This document shows, piece after piece, positions 21,575 to 33,074 of a DNA stretch of 64,000 bases. Under the pieces are notes generated by a model, which was not told the DNA's origin, did no database searches, and saw only the letters and a program-made list of their open reading frames with translations. Numbering within the stretch: the stretch's first letter is position 1; every line of letters begins with the position of its first letter. Origin of the DNA: Guadua angustifolia (lineage: Eukaryota; Streptophyta; Magnoliopsida; Poales; Poaceae); contig JAYEVE010000989.1 of the NCBI GenBank assembly GCA_036346375.1, positions 1 to 64,000 of the forward strand, read 5' to 3'. The position numbers and the translations under genes were made by a program.

Positions 21575-24500
21575 ATGTCAGGAAGCGATCTTGCTGCGCC
21601 AGGGAGCAGGACCTTGGCCAGAGGTATTCCGATTCAGTACCCGGTGCTTGATGATTCCAACTACGGCTTGTGGGCTGTGAAGATGAGAATCATCTTGCGT
21701 TCTCTTGGAGTCTGGGGAGCGATAGAAGGCACTGGATTGATCAATGAGGAGATTGATCAAGGTGCGATGGCCGCGATCTCACAAGCAGTCCCTGACCGCG
21801 TGATGATGGCAATTGCCGGAAAGAACACGGCGAAAGCAGCATGGGAAGCAATCAGGGACATGCGAGTGGGGGAGGATCGGGTCAAGAAAGCTCGGGTACA
21901 AGTTTTAAAAAGGCAATTTGATCGGTTGATCATGGAAGTACAGAGAGCATTGCAGATTTCTCAAAGAAACTTACCGGTATTGTGGGTGAGTTAAGATCTC
22001 TTGATACTGATCTGAAGGATAGTGTTATTGTTGAGAAATTGTTCTCTGCAGTGCCAGATTGTTTTTCACAGATTGTGGGAGTGATTGAGCAATTCGGTGA
22101 CATTGAAACCATGTCGCTGCAAGAGGCACTGGGACGCCTCAGGGCATATGAGGAGAGCACTCGCGGGAAACGACGTGATCACAGCGGTAAAGATTCTGAG
22201 CAACTTCTCCTGACCCGTGCACAATGGGAAGGATTGAACCTGAGTGAGAAAAAGAATTATGAAGCATCCGGCTCAGGTACCACGAGGACTTTCAATAGTC
22301 GAGGGCGTGGCCGTGGACTCCACGGACGTGGCCGTGGTCGAGGTCGTGATCAAGAGGATGGTCGACGAGGACGTGATCCTGATGAAAGCCGAAGAGAAGA
22401 TGGTGATGAACGAAGATTCAATAAGTTCGACAAAACAAAGATTAAGTGCTTCAATTGCAACACATTCGGACACTTCCGGAGTGAATGTCGCAAACCAAGA
22501 CAAGAACGAGCATACTATGCTGAGAAAAAGGAAGATGATGACACTGCACTAATGCTTGGGATAGTTGCAGAACGCAAGATAGTTGCACAGGATGGTTGTG
22601 CAAATGTATTGCTAAACGAAAAGGAAGAAGATGAAACTACAGAAGACAGGGAGTTTGATCATCCGAAGAAAAGATGGTATCTTGACACTGGTGCTAGTAA
22701 TCACATGGTGGGCTCAAGAAGTATGTTTGCTGAGCTAGATGAATCTGTGAAAGGCTCAGTAAAATTCGGAGATGGATCATATGTTGATATTCAAGGGTGT
22801 GGCTCAGTAATCTTGAAGTGCAAGAATCAAGAACACAGAATATTGACAGAGGTATATTATATACCACAACTGAAGAGTAATATACTCAGTCTCGGCCAAC
22901 TTGATCAGTATGGCAGTAAAGTAGTCATAGAGAATGGCTACATGAACATATATGACAGCAACAGAATCTTGCTGGCATGGGTGAGAAGGTCTAGTAACCG
23001 GCTGTATGGTCTGGATGTGGAAGTAACCGAGCCAGTGTGTTTGATGATGAAGGCAGATAATCTGGCGTGGCTATGGCGTGGTCGTTACGGCCATCTGAAC
23101 TTTCGAGCTTTGAGAAAGCTAGGAGCAAGTAGGATGGCTGAGGGAATTCCAGTGATTGATCATCCCGACCAAGTATGTGTGGGATGCTCCCTGGGCAAAC
23201 AGCACCGAAAGCCATTCCCGCAGGCCACGCAGTATCGAGCTGAGCAGTTGCTGGAGTTAGTGCATACCGACTTGTGCGGTCCAATTACGCCAATGACACC
23301 GGCTGGAAATCAATACTTCATGCTGTTAGTAGATGATTCCAGCAGATATATGTGGGTAGAATTTCTCAAACACAAGTCGGAGGCGCTAAAACACTTCAAG
23401 AAGTTTCAAGCTGCAGTTGAAAATGAAAGAGGAGTGAAGATCAAAGCTCTCCGCACAGATCGGGGGGGGGGGGAGAATTCATTTCTGTTGAATTCGGTGA
23501 ACACTGTGACTCAGCTGGCATAAGAAGACTTACAACAGCCCCATATTCACTAGGGATGGCAACGGGTCCGGGTACCTCCGGGTCCAGCCTCCATGGACCC
23601 GAACCCGAGACCTGAAGTTTGGACCCAGACCCGGACCCGAAGTTAGTCACGGGTCCAAACTCGGACCCAGACCCGGACCCGAACGGGTACCCAGACCCGT
23701 TACCAATGCGGTCCGTCGTTTAGTTCCGTTGTTCCACTTGATTCATATAATCTCAACAATAAATTTTTAGAATGTAATGATCGATCAATCAGCAAGCTCA
23801 CGACATGTTTTGTTTGTTCATACATAGAGTTACATACGTACGTACGTATACCATGCATGCATGCGGTGATGCACCCCGTCCAGGTAAGTATCTTTAACAG
23901 AGGGCAGGGGCGTCGCTTATGTAGACACCTCCCCACTCCCAACCGGCTCAACTAAGCGATGCGGTACTACTAAACATCACGCCTGCCGCGCGGCCGCCGT
24001 TCGAGCATGTTCGATGCATGGGCTGGTTTTCTTTCCATGGCCCATGAGAATAGCTCGCGAGGTCCAACCGCTAGACTTTTTTCCATGCATGCATGCTGAG
24101 TTGCTGACTTAACGGGTCCGGGTCTGGGTACCCACGGGTCCAAAATGAGACCCGGACCGGAACCCAGACCCGGACCCGAACCCAAAATAATATACCCGTG
24201 GGTCTAAATTTGGACCCGGACCCGGACCCATCGGGTCGGGTACCCGTGGGTACCCGGACCCATGGGTATTTTTGCCATCCCTAATATTCACCAAAGCAAA
24301 ACGGTGTAGTGGAGCGAAGAAACCAAACCGTTGTGGAGATGGCAAGGAGCATGTCAAGAGTAAGTCGAGACTGTGAAAATTCGGGTGAAGCCATGAGAAC
24401 AAAGAAGGTACATCTTGAATAGATCACCGACAAGAAGCTTGGAAGGAAAAACACCGTTTGAAGCATGGCATCACAGAAACCCAAGGTAAGTCATCTGCGC

Positions 24501-26521
24501 ACCTTTGGGTGTGTTGCCCATGTAAAAATGTGAGGCGTGGTTGAAGAAGTTTGATGAGCGCAAGACACCCATGGTTTTCATTGGGTATGCCAAGGATCAA
24601 AGGCATACAGGTGTTTGGGCCAAAGAGCAACCGAGTACATATTACTCGAGATGTAATATTTGAAGAAGGAAAGGCGTGGAAGTGGGAAGAGACAAATGAT
24701 GCAAGCGATAGCACATTTGTGTGGAATATCCACCAAGATTCCGATGAGATACGTAACCAAGGAGAAGACTCAGATGAACACAAGACAGACATCACGAAGA
24801 AGAAGATATCCTTTATCGCCAAGCCATGATGAGGTCAGTAGATGAAAGAGTCTCGCCCATACAGATCGTGTGACTCCAAGTTCCGGTCACAGATCGAAAG
24901 CAAAGACTCATCCACACCAAGATTCCAATTCGGGGCCGAAGATGAGATCATTGCAAGAAATATATGCCGAGACAAGTCCCATTGCATTAGCCGAAGATTT
25001 CAACTTGTGTTTACTCAGCTTCAGGTGATATATCCTGGAAAAGGGCAATGCAAGAAGAAATCAAGTCAATTCAAGAAAATGAGACATGGTCTTTGTGAAT
25101 CGCCAAAGGGTCATAAGGCCATCGGTCTAAAGTGGATTTTCAAGGTGAAAAGAATCCACAAGGAGAAATTATTAAGCACAAAGCTCGACTTGTTGCTAAG
25201 GGGTATGTACAGAAATCTGGAATAGATTATGAAGAGGTGTTCGCTCCGGTAGCAAGGATTGAAACCATAAGGCTATTAATTGCTCTAGCTGCTCAAGAGT
25301 CATGGGAAATCCATCACATGGATGTGAAGTCTGCTTTCTTGAATGGAGAGTCGAGAAGAAGTATTCGTGACTCAACCGCCCGGTTTTGAAGAGAAAGGAG
25401 AAGAGGGTAAAGTGCTAAAGCTTAAGAAAGCGCTTCTGAGTTGAAACAAGCTCCAAGAGCTTGGAATGCAAAGTTGGACATCACATTAGCTTCATTGCAA
25501 TTTGAAAGATGCCCCTCGAGCATGCTATCTACAAAAGAAGCAATGGAGAGAAGAGTTTGATTGTAGGCGTGTACGTCGATGACTTGATCATAACAGACCA
25601 AATACTCGTGAGATTGAGAAGTTCAAAGCTCGATGAAGAAATGCTTCAAAATGAGTGATTTGGGACTGTTATCTTACTATCTCGGCATTGAGGTTCATCA
25701 AGCATCGAAGGCATCACTCTGTGTCAATCAAAGATATGCATAAAAGATATTGGAAGGTTGTGGCATGGAAAATTGCAATCCAGCTTGCAACTCCAATGGA
25801 AGAACGACTCAAGCTCGAGAAGGAGAATTCAAATCCTCCTCAGAGACCCGACTACATCTGAAGTTTAGTCGAAGCTTGAGGTACTTGGTCAACACTGTCC
25901 GACATAGCCTATGCGGTTGGAGTAGTTAGCCGGTTCATGGAGGCACCAACTACTCAGCATATGGCAGCCGTAAGAAGAATACTCCGATACATAAGAGGAA
26001 TAATGAAATTCGGGTGCAGATACGAAAGGAAGAAGAAAGGAGAAGATAGCATAAGAGGCTACACAGATAGTGACCTAGCCGGCGATGAGGATGACCGGAA
26101 AAGCACTTCAGGAGTAGCTTTCTTCCTTGGTGATAGCTTGGTGAGCTGGATATCATAAAAGCAAAAGGTCGTAGCTTTATCTTCTTGCGAGGCAGAGTAT
26201 ATCGCTGCGACATCAGGAGCCTGCCAAGGCATATGGCTTAAAAGGTTGTTAAGTGACTTACTAGAACAACCGGAAAAGAGAACAGTACTGATGGTTGACA
26301 ATAAATCAGCCATTATGCTAAGTAAAAATCCAGTTTACCATGACAGAAGCAAGCACATACAGATGAGATATCACTTTATTCGAGATTGCATCGAAAAAGG
26401 GGATTTAGAAGTTGAGTATATTCCAACGCAAGAACAGGTGGCTGACATCTTAACAAAGCCACTGGGAAAATTGAAGTTCTTAGACATGCGGAAGAAACTC
26501 GGAGTAACACAAGTCAGTTGA
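21575..26521 (+). pseudogene. Copia gag-pol polyprotein, frameshifted and interrupted
   Basis: From ATG 21575 the order is: Gag (LDDSNYGLWAVKMRIILRSL), a single-base frameshift at about 21945, an Arg/Gly-rich stretch, zinc knuckle CFNCNTFGHFRSEC (about 22447), protease WYLDTGASNHM (22677), GAG-pre-integrase (LWRGRYGHLN, CVGCSLGKQH), and integrase core ELVHTDLCGPI. The integrase is split at 23550 by a hAT element. After it come remnants of the integrase (SPKQNGVVERRN type, about 24290), RT with KARLVAKGY and HHMDVKSAFLNGE (25180-25350), the catalytic YVDD (25572-25583), and RNase H ending ADILTKPLGKLKF and GVTQVS (stop 26519-26521). There are several stops and frameshifts in RT. This order (integrase before RT) is diagnostic of copia. 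Confidence 0.92.
23551..24283. mobile_element. Non-autonomous hAT transposon, 733 bp, TSD ATATTCAC
   Basis: Terminal inverted repeats TAGGGATGGCAA and TTGCCATCCCTA end exactly at an 8-bp target duplication ATATTCAC (23543-23550 and 24284-24291), the hallmark of hAT. Both subterminal regions are dense in GGGTCCGGGTACC-like words in opposing orientations; the centre is unrelated AT-richer sequence. No transposase is encoded. It splits the copia integrase, so it is younger than the copia insertion. Confidence 0.92.
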
Positions 26522-26533
26522 AGGGAACAAGAT

Positions 26534-26545
26534 TAAGGGGGAGAT
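26534..26545 (+). other. Copia polypurine tract
   Basis: TTAAGGGGGAGA lies just before the 3' LTR, where plus-strand cDNA synthesis would be primed. Confidence 0.8.
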
Positions 26546-26546
26546 T

Positions 26547-27228
26547 TGTTGAGATAATCTTGTTCTAGTTTACTTCTTGTTTTTCTAGTTTTGTGTCAGA
26601 GTATTAGTTCTGGACGTTTTGGTTCAGAGATTTTTTTTTAGATAAAGGAATAAATTCCGGTCTCTGCAGAATGCATACGACCAAGTTACATAGTTTCCAT
26701 CTTACAAGATGATCTCCAACATAGGGAAATAGGGAAATAGGGGAAAAAGATCACAAAAAAATATCAAAGACACAGTCTATTATTATTTCGCCAACCATGT
26801 TTGGCAAATATTTCTAATGCGACGACTTCCAGTGCTCTACCATGTTTGGTTCAGAGATTGGTAGTCAAAAGTATTAAGTCAGGAAGAGGAGTTTCTGGAA
26901 TGTGTCGGAAAGTCTATAGTAACAGCGGTGGAGTTCTTTGCCGTATAGAGTTTGATTAGCTTGAATTGGAGTCCGAGTAGAATTCAGTTAACCGAGTCAT
27001 ATTGTAATTAGTCCAGTTTTGTTTCCTTTATAAGCATGAAGAAAATACAGAAAAGATGCAGCGAGTTGATGCATCGTAAAGATTGTGCGTTGTCTTCAGA
27101 CACTTCCTGCCCAGCGCAATATTTTGCCTGTTGCCGTTCTTGGTGTGTTTTGCAGGTTCTCTGTTTTGCCATTGCAAAGTGAGTTGTAGGCAATTATTCA
27201 AAGACTGGAGGTGGTCGGTGCTGCAACA
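26547..27228 (+). repeat. Copia 3' LTR, interrupted by a short retroposon
   Basis: It matches the 5' LTR from its first base through GGTTCAGAGATT and again from 26845 on. It is 682 bases long only because of a 212-bp insert plus 15-bp duplication. Confidence 0.93.
26633..26844 (-). mobile_element. Short poly(A) retroposon (SINE or truncated LINE) in the copia 3' LTR
   Basis: A 212-bp insert flanked by a perfect 15-bp duplication TTTGGTTCAGAGATT (26618-26632 and 26845-26859). A T-run at its left end is the poly(A) tail of a minus-strand insertion. The minus-strand 3' part (GCATTCTGCAGAGACCGG, then A-tail) resembles plant LINE tails, so a severely 5'-truncated LINE is more likely than a SINE. 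Confidence 0.85.
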
Positions 27229-27844
27229 TGGTTTAGGTCAGACATCTGTCTAGGTAGAGTTCCTGTCTTTGATTTTTTTTGTTCATTTACCTCGTTTGAA
27301 GTTTTCCTCCGCTACCTTTTTATGTAAACAACTCCCTATTAGATGACAACCAAACAAAGAAGATGAACGCACCTCTATGCTTGAAATAGGCCACCGCGAG
27401 CTGTTGCGGGCAGACTAATATAAAATGTAATGAAACAATTGCAAGAGCAGACTAAAAATTTGAACTATGTATACTAAACTATAAGACAAACACATCAATG
27501 ATAAATCCTGCAAGGCAAGTTTAATTACAATAGCCGTTCTTCAAGGAAAAGCTTAATAACAATAGCCATAATGTAGCAGCAAGAAACATTTCTCTACTAC
27601 TTCAAAATACGAGTCGGTGGTGTGTACAGCGATGTGTATGGCCCAAAGGTAGGTGAAGAGGGAGAGAAAATTGTAGAATTATTCAGTCAATTGTGGTCGA
27701 TTCCCACAAGCGCAAAAAAAATCTAGGGTTCCTACATCTTTGTCTATGCTCTTATGGGAAACAATTCTAAACTGAATATTGCTTTTGTCGTGGCTACAAA
27801 CCAAATAGTACAGAAAGGAGGGCTTCCGTGTCTACCCCTAACAA
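27229..27844. other. Non-coding flank right of the copia element
   Basis: The first bases (TSD onward) are the original 3' flank of the DUF4220 gene, split from it by the copia insertion. No other gene was seen. Confidence 0.45.
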
Positions 27845-28130
27845 GGGGGTACTCTTGGAGTCCCTGAGTGTGTGAGGGGACTGGACTAGGTGGACGCTAA
27901 AATGAGCAAAATTCCTTTTTTTTATTCAAAACCATCCCCTGCTCTAGTACACGAGTCTTTAGCTATTTATAGAGCCGCATATGCCCAAGGGATGAGCTTA
28001 CAAAAATATCCCTGTAGAGGCTCTAGGGTCGTAGGGGCCTTACGGTCCTATCCTCTTCTACCAGCTAGTCTATGTGTGCTATGATGACAGCATGCCTAGG
28101 CCCTTTTCAAGGTGGTTGACCCTTCAGCGG
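27845..28130 (-). repeat. LTR-like direct repeat, copy 1
   Basis: The sequence from GGGGGTACTC recurs from 28374, offset about 529 bases. On the minus strand it carries a TATA-like CTATAAATAG (complement of about 27962-27972) with an AATAAAA-type signal about 40 bases further on, as in a gypsy or copia LTR. The internal region between two LTRs is absent, so this is a tandem or recombined LTR remnant. Confidence 0.55.
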
Positions 28131-28373
28131 TACCCCTTCGGATTGTCCGTGTGGGATGGCTGAAGGGGCTGATCATCCCTTTGGCTTACTACCGAGACCT
28201 TCCTAGTGCCCTCCAGAATCTTTGTTGCACCTTTGGAAGCATTCATTGCGTCTGCACCTCCATGGTCACTGGACTGGGGGAGTCCCATTCCTTCAAAAGC
28301 CCTTCACTGGTTCGTAGAGGGTGGTGACTGTCCGCATGATAGGAGCACCGCACAAGTGTGTAGGCCAAGGGGT

Positions 28374-28558
28374 GGGGGTACTCTCAGAGTCCCTAAGTGT
28401 GTGGGGGGACTAAACTAGTGGACGCTGCAATGAGCAAAGTGCCTTTTTTATTCAAAACCTTCCCTTGCTCTATTACATGAGTCTGGTGCTATTTATAGAG
28501 CTCCACATGCCCAACTAATGAGCTTACAATGATATCCCTATAAAGGCTCTAGGGTCAT
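28374..28558 (-). repeat. LTR-like direct repeat, copy 2 (left piece)
   Basis: Second copy of the repeat at 27845, cut at 28558 by the Tat-2 insertion. It continues at 59622 after the 31-kb nest, where GGGGCCTTGTGGTCC lines up with GGGGCCTTACGGTCC of copy 1. Confidence 0.7.
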
Positions 28559-29030
28559 TGTCGATGTTTGTTGTCGGCAATAATGAAAACGGGGTTAGGC
28601 GTTGGATCCAAACTCGATGGGAGCACAAGACACAAGAATTATACAGGTTCGGGCTCTCGCAGAGGAGATAATACCCTAGTCCTGTACTCTGGAATTATAT
28701 GTGGCTAGCCAATTTGCTGATGAGATGATCTGATGTTCCCCCGCACCCCCCTTTATATAGTAGAGAGGCGCGGGTTACATGAAGGAGTCCTGATCGGATA
28801 CAGAGTAGGGATCATATCTTATATACATATCCGTTTGGGTAACGGCTTAGATTACGACTGTATCCTACCTAATCTGGATCAGTTGCTATCTTCAGGTTTT
28901 CCTTGTTTGGCATGTTTGGTGCACCCCTAGTATCTTCTGTTTCCATACAACCAGCTTGGCCCGGCCCGGTCTGGTTTAATTGGGTCTCACAGGCCTACCT
29001 TGCAGATACCCGTGGTGTGTTTGCTCCATA
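28559..29030 (-). repeat. Tat-2 LTR, left copy (3' LTR of the element), 472 bp
   Basis: It starts TGTCGATGTTTG and ends CTCCATA, where the right copy has CTCCACA. A minus-strand TATATAAAG box is at about 28751-28760. Immediately right of it the plus-strand run GCCCCCGAG is the complement of the element's polypurine tract. Confidence 0.93.
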
Positions 29031-29189
29031 GTAGCCCCCGAGTGCTTTGCGATCGGATTGCCTTCTTATTGACGAGATTTCCCGACTGGTTTTCTATGCA
29101 ACCGAGTGCTTCGTTGTAAGCAAGGAGGTCGTGAAGGACTCGATAGAACTCCATGTGTAATCATTCCGAGTGGTTCCTGGCCCAATTTA

Positions 29190-29640
29190 TTAAGCCAGCA
29201 CGCGACTCATTATGGAGTATATCTCCGGTCAGGTTGGCTTTTAGCCGACTGGTACCAGTGTGCCATGGCGCACAGCTTTCGGCTTGTCATGAGGCATACC
29301 ATGAACTATCCAAGCGGTATCCGTACCTGCTTTTTGTAGTATACGGTTAATAGCCCATCATGGGGCATACCCCTAGAATATCTGTTTTTGAATCGACTTA
29401 TGATATCTGATTCCGTTTTGGACGGCAACCAGCACGCGACCTGACATGAGGCATATCATAAGAGGATATTTTAGTTTGGAAGGTACCCAAATTCCGTCTG
29501 GTGCGGTCATCGGCTCTTGGCCCATCTTGGGGCGTACCATATCCCGAACTAGATTCGGCCCAGTTGTGCCTGTGTACAGTTATCACTGCACATGGCCACT
29601 GGCCCATCTTGAGGCGTGCCCTAGGGCAACCCTAGTACAT
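29190..29640. repeat. Degenerate tandem repeats, period about 80 bp, in the Tat-2 3' region
   Basis: A core CAT[CG]ATGGGGCATACC-like word, often preceded by GGCCC or AGCACGCGAC, recurs with its CAT at about 29208, 29288, 29359, 29447, 29523 and 29605. Spacing is 71-88 bases. Hypervariable tandem repeats in the 3' untranslated region are known for Tat elements and can seed satellite DNA. Confidence 0.55.
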
Positions 29641-29852
29641 GCAGAAGGCGAAGCGTTTTCCCGCTCAAGGTGAAAAGATAGCATCGCTCCCTATAAATAT
29701 GAGACCCGGTACGAGTGAGACGGTTTTCTGCGCACTATTCTCATTTGCCTCTTTATCTTCTCAATTTCGGCGTGTTTCCTGCGATCTCTGCCGCTAGGGT
29801 TAGCATCTCTTGCAATCCCAATCCGACGCAGTTGCTAATTCCTTCGCCCAAA

Positions 29853-32643
29853 AATGTCTTCTCTTTCCTCCAAAGACACTCCTTCATCAGCCTCAGCCAA
29901 GGATTGGGCCACTTCGGTGACAACGAAAAAGTGATTGGAAGATTTGGTCGCCGGCGCCATCTTCCCACCGCTGGTGATGCTCTCCCACGCCTGCTGCAGT
30001 GAGTCTTGCCCCACGCCCCGCACTGAGGAGGTGGTTGTTTTTGAGTCTTTCTTCCAGCGTGGGTTCGGTCTTCTCGCCTGCGCTTTTCTTCGTGGTCTTC
30101 TCCACTTTTATGAAATCGAATTGACCCATCTCAATCCAAACTCCATTCTTCAAATTGCCATTTTTGTTCACCTCTGCGAGGCCTTCCTTGGTATTCGCCC
30201 ACATTTTGACCTTTTTCGCCATCTTTTCCTTGTCAAGCCTTTCCCAAACAAAAATTCCCCCAAGGCAGTTGAGGGTGCCAGATTCCAGCTGAGGGACGGT
30301 TGAAAGAAGTCCTATTTCACAATTCCCTTCAAAACCTCCAACAAAGGCTAGCATCAGGAATGGTTTTACTGTGCCAACCCCAAACCTTCTCTTCCTTCTT
30401 TTTCTGGAGTCCCTCCTAAACCTTCGATAGATTGGACTTCACTTCCCTTGGATGGCGGGATGGACCAAGTGGTAGAGCACATGGGTATGATCGCCAAATT
30501 GAAGGAAGATGGGCTAACCAAGGTTGCGATTATCCTCAATTTTGGCTTTCACCGAATGCAGCCCCTCAAGGAGCGGGTCCATCTTGGATATGACTTCGAA
30601 AGAGAATGCGACACCACTCGGGAAGCCCTTGAGCCGATTCCCAGGGACATTCTCCTAGGCGCCTGGGTGATTTTTTCGTCCAGGGCACCCAGATCGCCAA
30701 CACTGGGTGTCCGAAGCCCTTCAACAAGACGAGCCCTCTGCCTTTGGTAAGATGCTTTCTCATCTCCCAAGGCTGGATTTTCTAGTTCTGGAGTAGGGTC
30801 GCGATGCCTTCTTCTCTGATGCGCCATTGCCCGAATTTCCTCAGCACAAGAGCGCCAAGCGGAAATGCCCTGCTAGCGCCTTGCCCTCCACCCCAAGTGC
30901 TAAGAAGGACAGGGCGGCCGAAGCTGAAGACCCCTTGGGAAAGGTAAACGCCCGGCCATCTACGTGCCCAAGGAGAAGAGAAAGCAGTTGGCGGCTAACG
31001 TGCGCCCGACTGGGGGCCTGAAGGTTCAGGACTCGGTAGCCACCCACGCCTCTCCATCGACTTCCTTGTCAGCAAGCCAGTCCGAGGGCACGAAGATTCC
31101 CTAGTCCCCAGCCCGACGCCCGGCCGATGTGGCATCTCCTCCCTCAAGCTCGGTCAGAAGCCCATCGCCCCTTGGGTCCGGCGTGCGGCCGAGCTCTTCC
31201 ACAGGTGGACCCTCTACCCGATAGAGCTCGGAGATAAAGATAATGCGATCCAACAGGTTGGTTTCCTTGTCAGCTCTTCCCTTTGCTTTTCCTTGTCATG
31301 CCCTAACTACTTCTTTTTTCAGGAAGCCTGTTGACGAAGTTCCCGTGGACATGCCATGCGGGGAGCCCCAGGAGGCTGCCACTGAAGATGTCCCAAGCCA
31401 ACCTGAAATTGAAGCACCGGCTGATGTTGCTTTCGCTGCCCTCAAGTGGCCCCAAAGTCGGCAACAACTCCCCGACCGCTCCGATGGCCAGTCGCCGAGG
31501 TGACCAAATCTGGTAGCCCCGCCACACTTCTCCCGAGCCGACTGGCCGAATGGAGCCCTTTAGGCCTGCCGCCCGCTCTTCGCCTTCGCCGAAAGAACTC
31601 CCTCGGCCTCCTCGCCTGAAATCTCCTGTGCGGGTTGCGTTCTTCGATGAGTATGGTGAGTGGACAGCTTATGACGACAAAGACGAGGATAAGGAATGGA
31701 AGGTGTTCCTCGACCATCCCTACGGTTGCTCTCGGTTTGCTTATGTAAGTTGCTTGTGCCGAGTTATTTAGAAATCCTCTTCTTTTTGTCTTTGATGCAT
31801 AGAGTAGCTTTATCATTCATTTTGTCGCCTTCAGCGCCTGGCAGAGTACGCCAAGCAAAGGAACGCCCTTCTCCGGGAGATACTCCCGAAGACCAAGATG
31901 AGGAAGGACTATGTGGCCGAGGTCCAGCGGGTCCGTGTCGAGCTATAGGAGGAACTCGGCAGGGCCCGGGTCGAGAACCGAGAGGAGCTAGAGAGGCTCC
32001 GGGCCCAAGTTCTGGCCTTCGAGGTGAAAAAGCTGAACCTAACGAGCTCCCTTAGCGGTAACCCCCTTGTCCGACTGCCTTGGATCACCTTTTGAGTCTT
32101 CCGCCCCTTAGCTCATTCTTTTTGTCTTGGCTCCGGCCTTAGTCATTGCAGATCTTCAGGGAAAGCTCGAGACCGCCGAGAAGCGGGTCAAGGAACTGAA
32201 GAAGTCCAAGGAGGATGCCCAAACCAAGACGAGCAAGATGGAAGTAGAGCTAGAAGGTTTGCTCCCGACGCGTCCTTCATCCCTGCTACGCTTTTTAGCA
32301 TCTTTGGCCCAATCCGACTGGTTTTGCAGAATACCGGGCTAAGTAGCAGGCTCAATATCGCGTCCTTGATGAAAAGATCAACTCCACTGAAGCGCGAGTC
32401 AGCAAGCTCCAGGAAGGCTCCGAGGCGCTGCTGCGAATCCTGAGTCCTGACGAGGCTAGGCCCAGCGATGCGGATGTCACCATCCAACAGCTGGTGGAAG
32501 GGCCCGAGAACCTGGTAGCACACCTGAAGGAGAAGGCGATCATGAGCGCCAGCCAAGCTTTGGTCATCATGAAGTCCCTGTATCCGCGGGTGGAGCTCGA
32601 AGCTATCAAGGAGAGCTTCGCTTGCACCGTCGATGATGATTAA
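29853..32643 (+). pseudogene. Tat-2 antisense gene: PF04195-like gypsy-associated protein with coiled coil
   Basis: Counterpart of the Tat-1 antisense gene. The start near 29853 reads MSSLSSKDTPSS. An early TGA (about 29931) is followed by the family core YEIELTHLNPNSILQIAIF and HLCEAFLGIRPHFDLFRHLF (about 30110-30230), then FQLRDG. Exons with clear acceptors follow: TTTTTTCAG before 31322, CTTCAG before 31834, TTGCAG before 32152 and TTTTGCAG before 32331. The last exons are a Glu/Lys/Arg coiled coil (KLETAEKRVKELKKSK) ending in ESFACTVDDD and TAA 32641. Several internal stops mark it as decayed. In both Tat elements the gene is antisense to pol and intron-bearing, so it cannot be expressed from the genomic RNA strand and must use its own promoter. 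Confidence 0.75.
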
Positions 32644-33074
32644 GCCCTTGCTCTGCTTGACGAGGTTAGGGATACCTCCGCCGCTTTAGTTGAAAATCTG
32701 GAGCTGGGTCCCATGTAAATATCATGTTCTGAGACTTGATCTGTAATCACTCTCTTTGAGCCTTGGTAAAAACGCTTGGCAACTTGAGCCATGTTTTGTT
32801 TTTAATTGCTTCGTTGTGTCCTGCGAGTCTTTTTTTATTTAATGCTTGCATACGCCGCGTCTGGTTTGGTGTCCCACGTCCATATGTCTTCTTAGTCGCT
32901 TTGAGTTCTGGTACCAGCGCATCTTTCAGAGCCGCTTCGGCTTCCTGCGCTAGCATTTACTCAAGACCGTTCGATTTCCACGCTTTGGGTATATAAGAGT
33001 GTCACTGCTACTTGAGCGATCACCCGTCTCTAAGCCCTTCTCAGCAACCTTCAACATTCTCCCTTGAGCCTTCA

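Larger units (their letters stand above)
21073..27228 (+). mobile_element. Ty1/copia LTR retrotransposon with TSD TGGTT
   Basis: Two LTRs (21073-21524 and 26547-27228) bound gag-pol on the plus strand. TSD TGGTT is at 21068-21072 and 27229-27233. The primer site (21527-21538) and polypurine tract (26534-26545) are in the right places. Between the LTRs I count 9 substitutions and one 3-base indel over about 452 bases, so it is the youngest LTR element here. It landed 12 bases after the DUF4220 stop codon, in what would be its 3' UTR. It contains a hAT element (23551-24283) and a short retroposon (26633-26844). Confidence 0.95.

Noticed and set aside
29190..29640. CRISPR-like regularly spaced repeats
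   Set aside because: Eukaryotic retrotransposon context, degenerate repeats, and no cas genes. Tat 3' UTR tandem repeats explain it.
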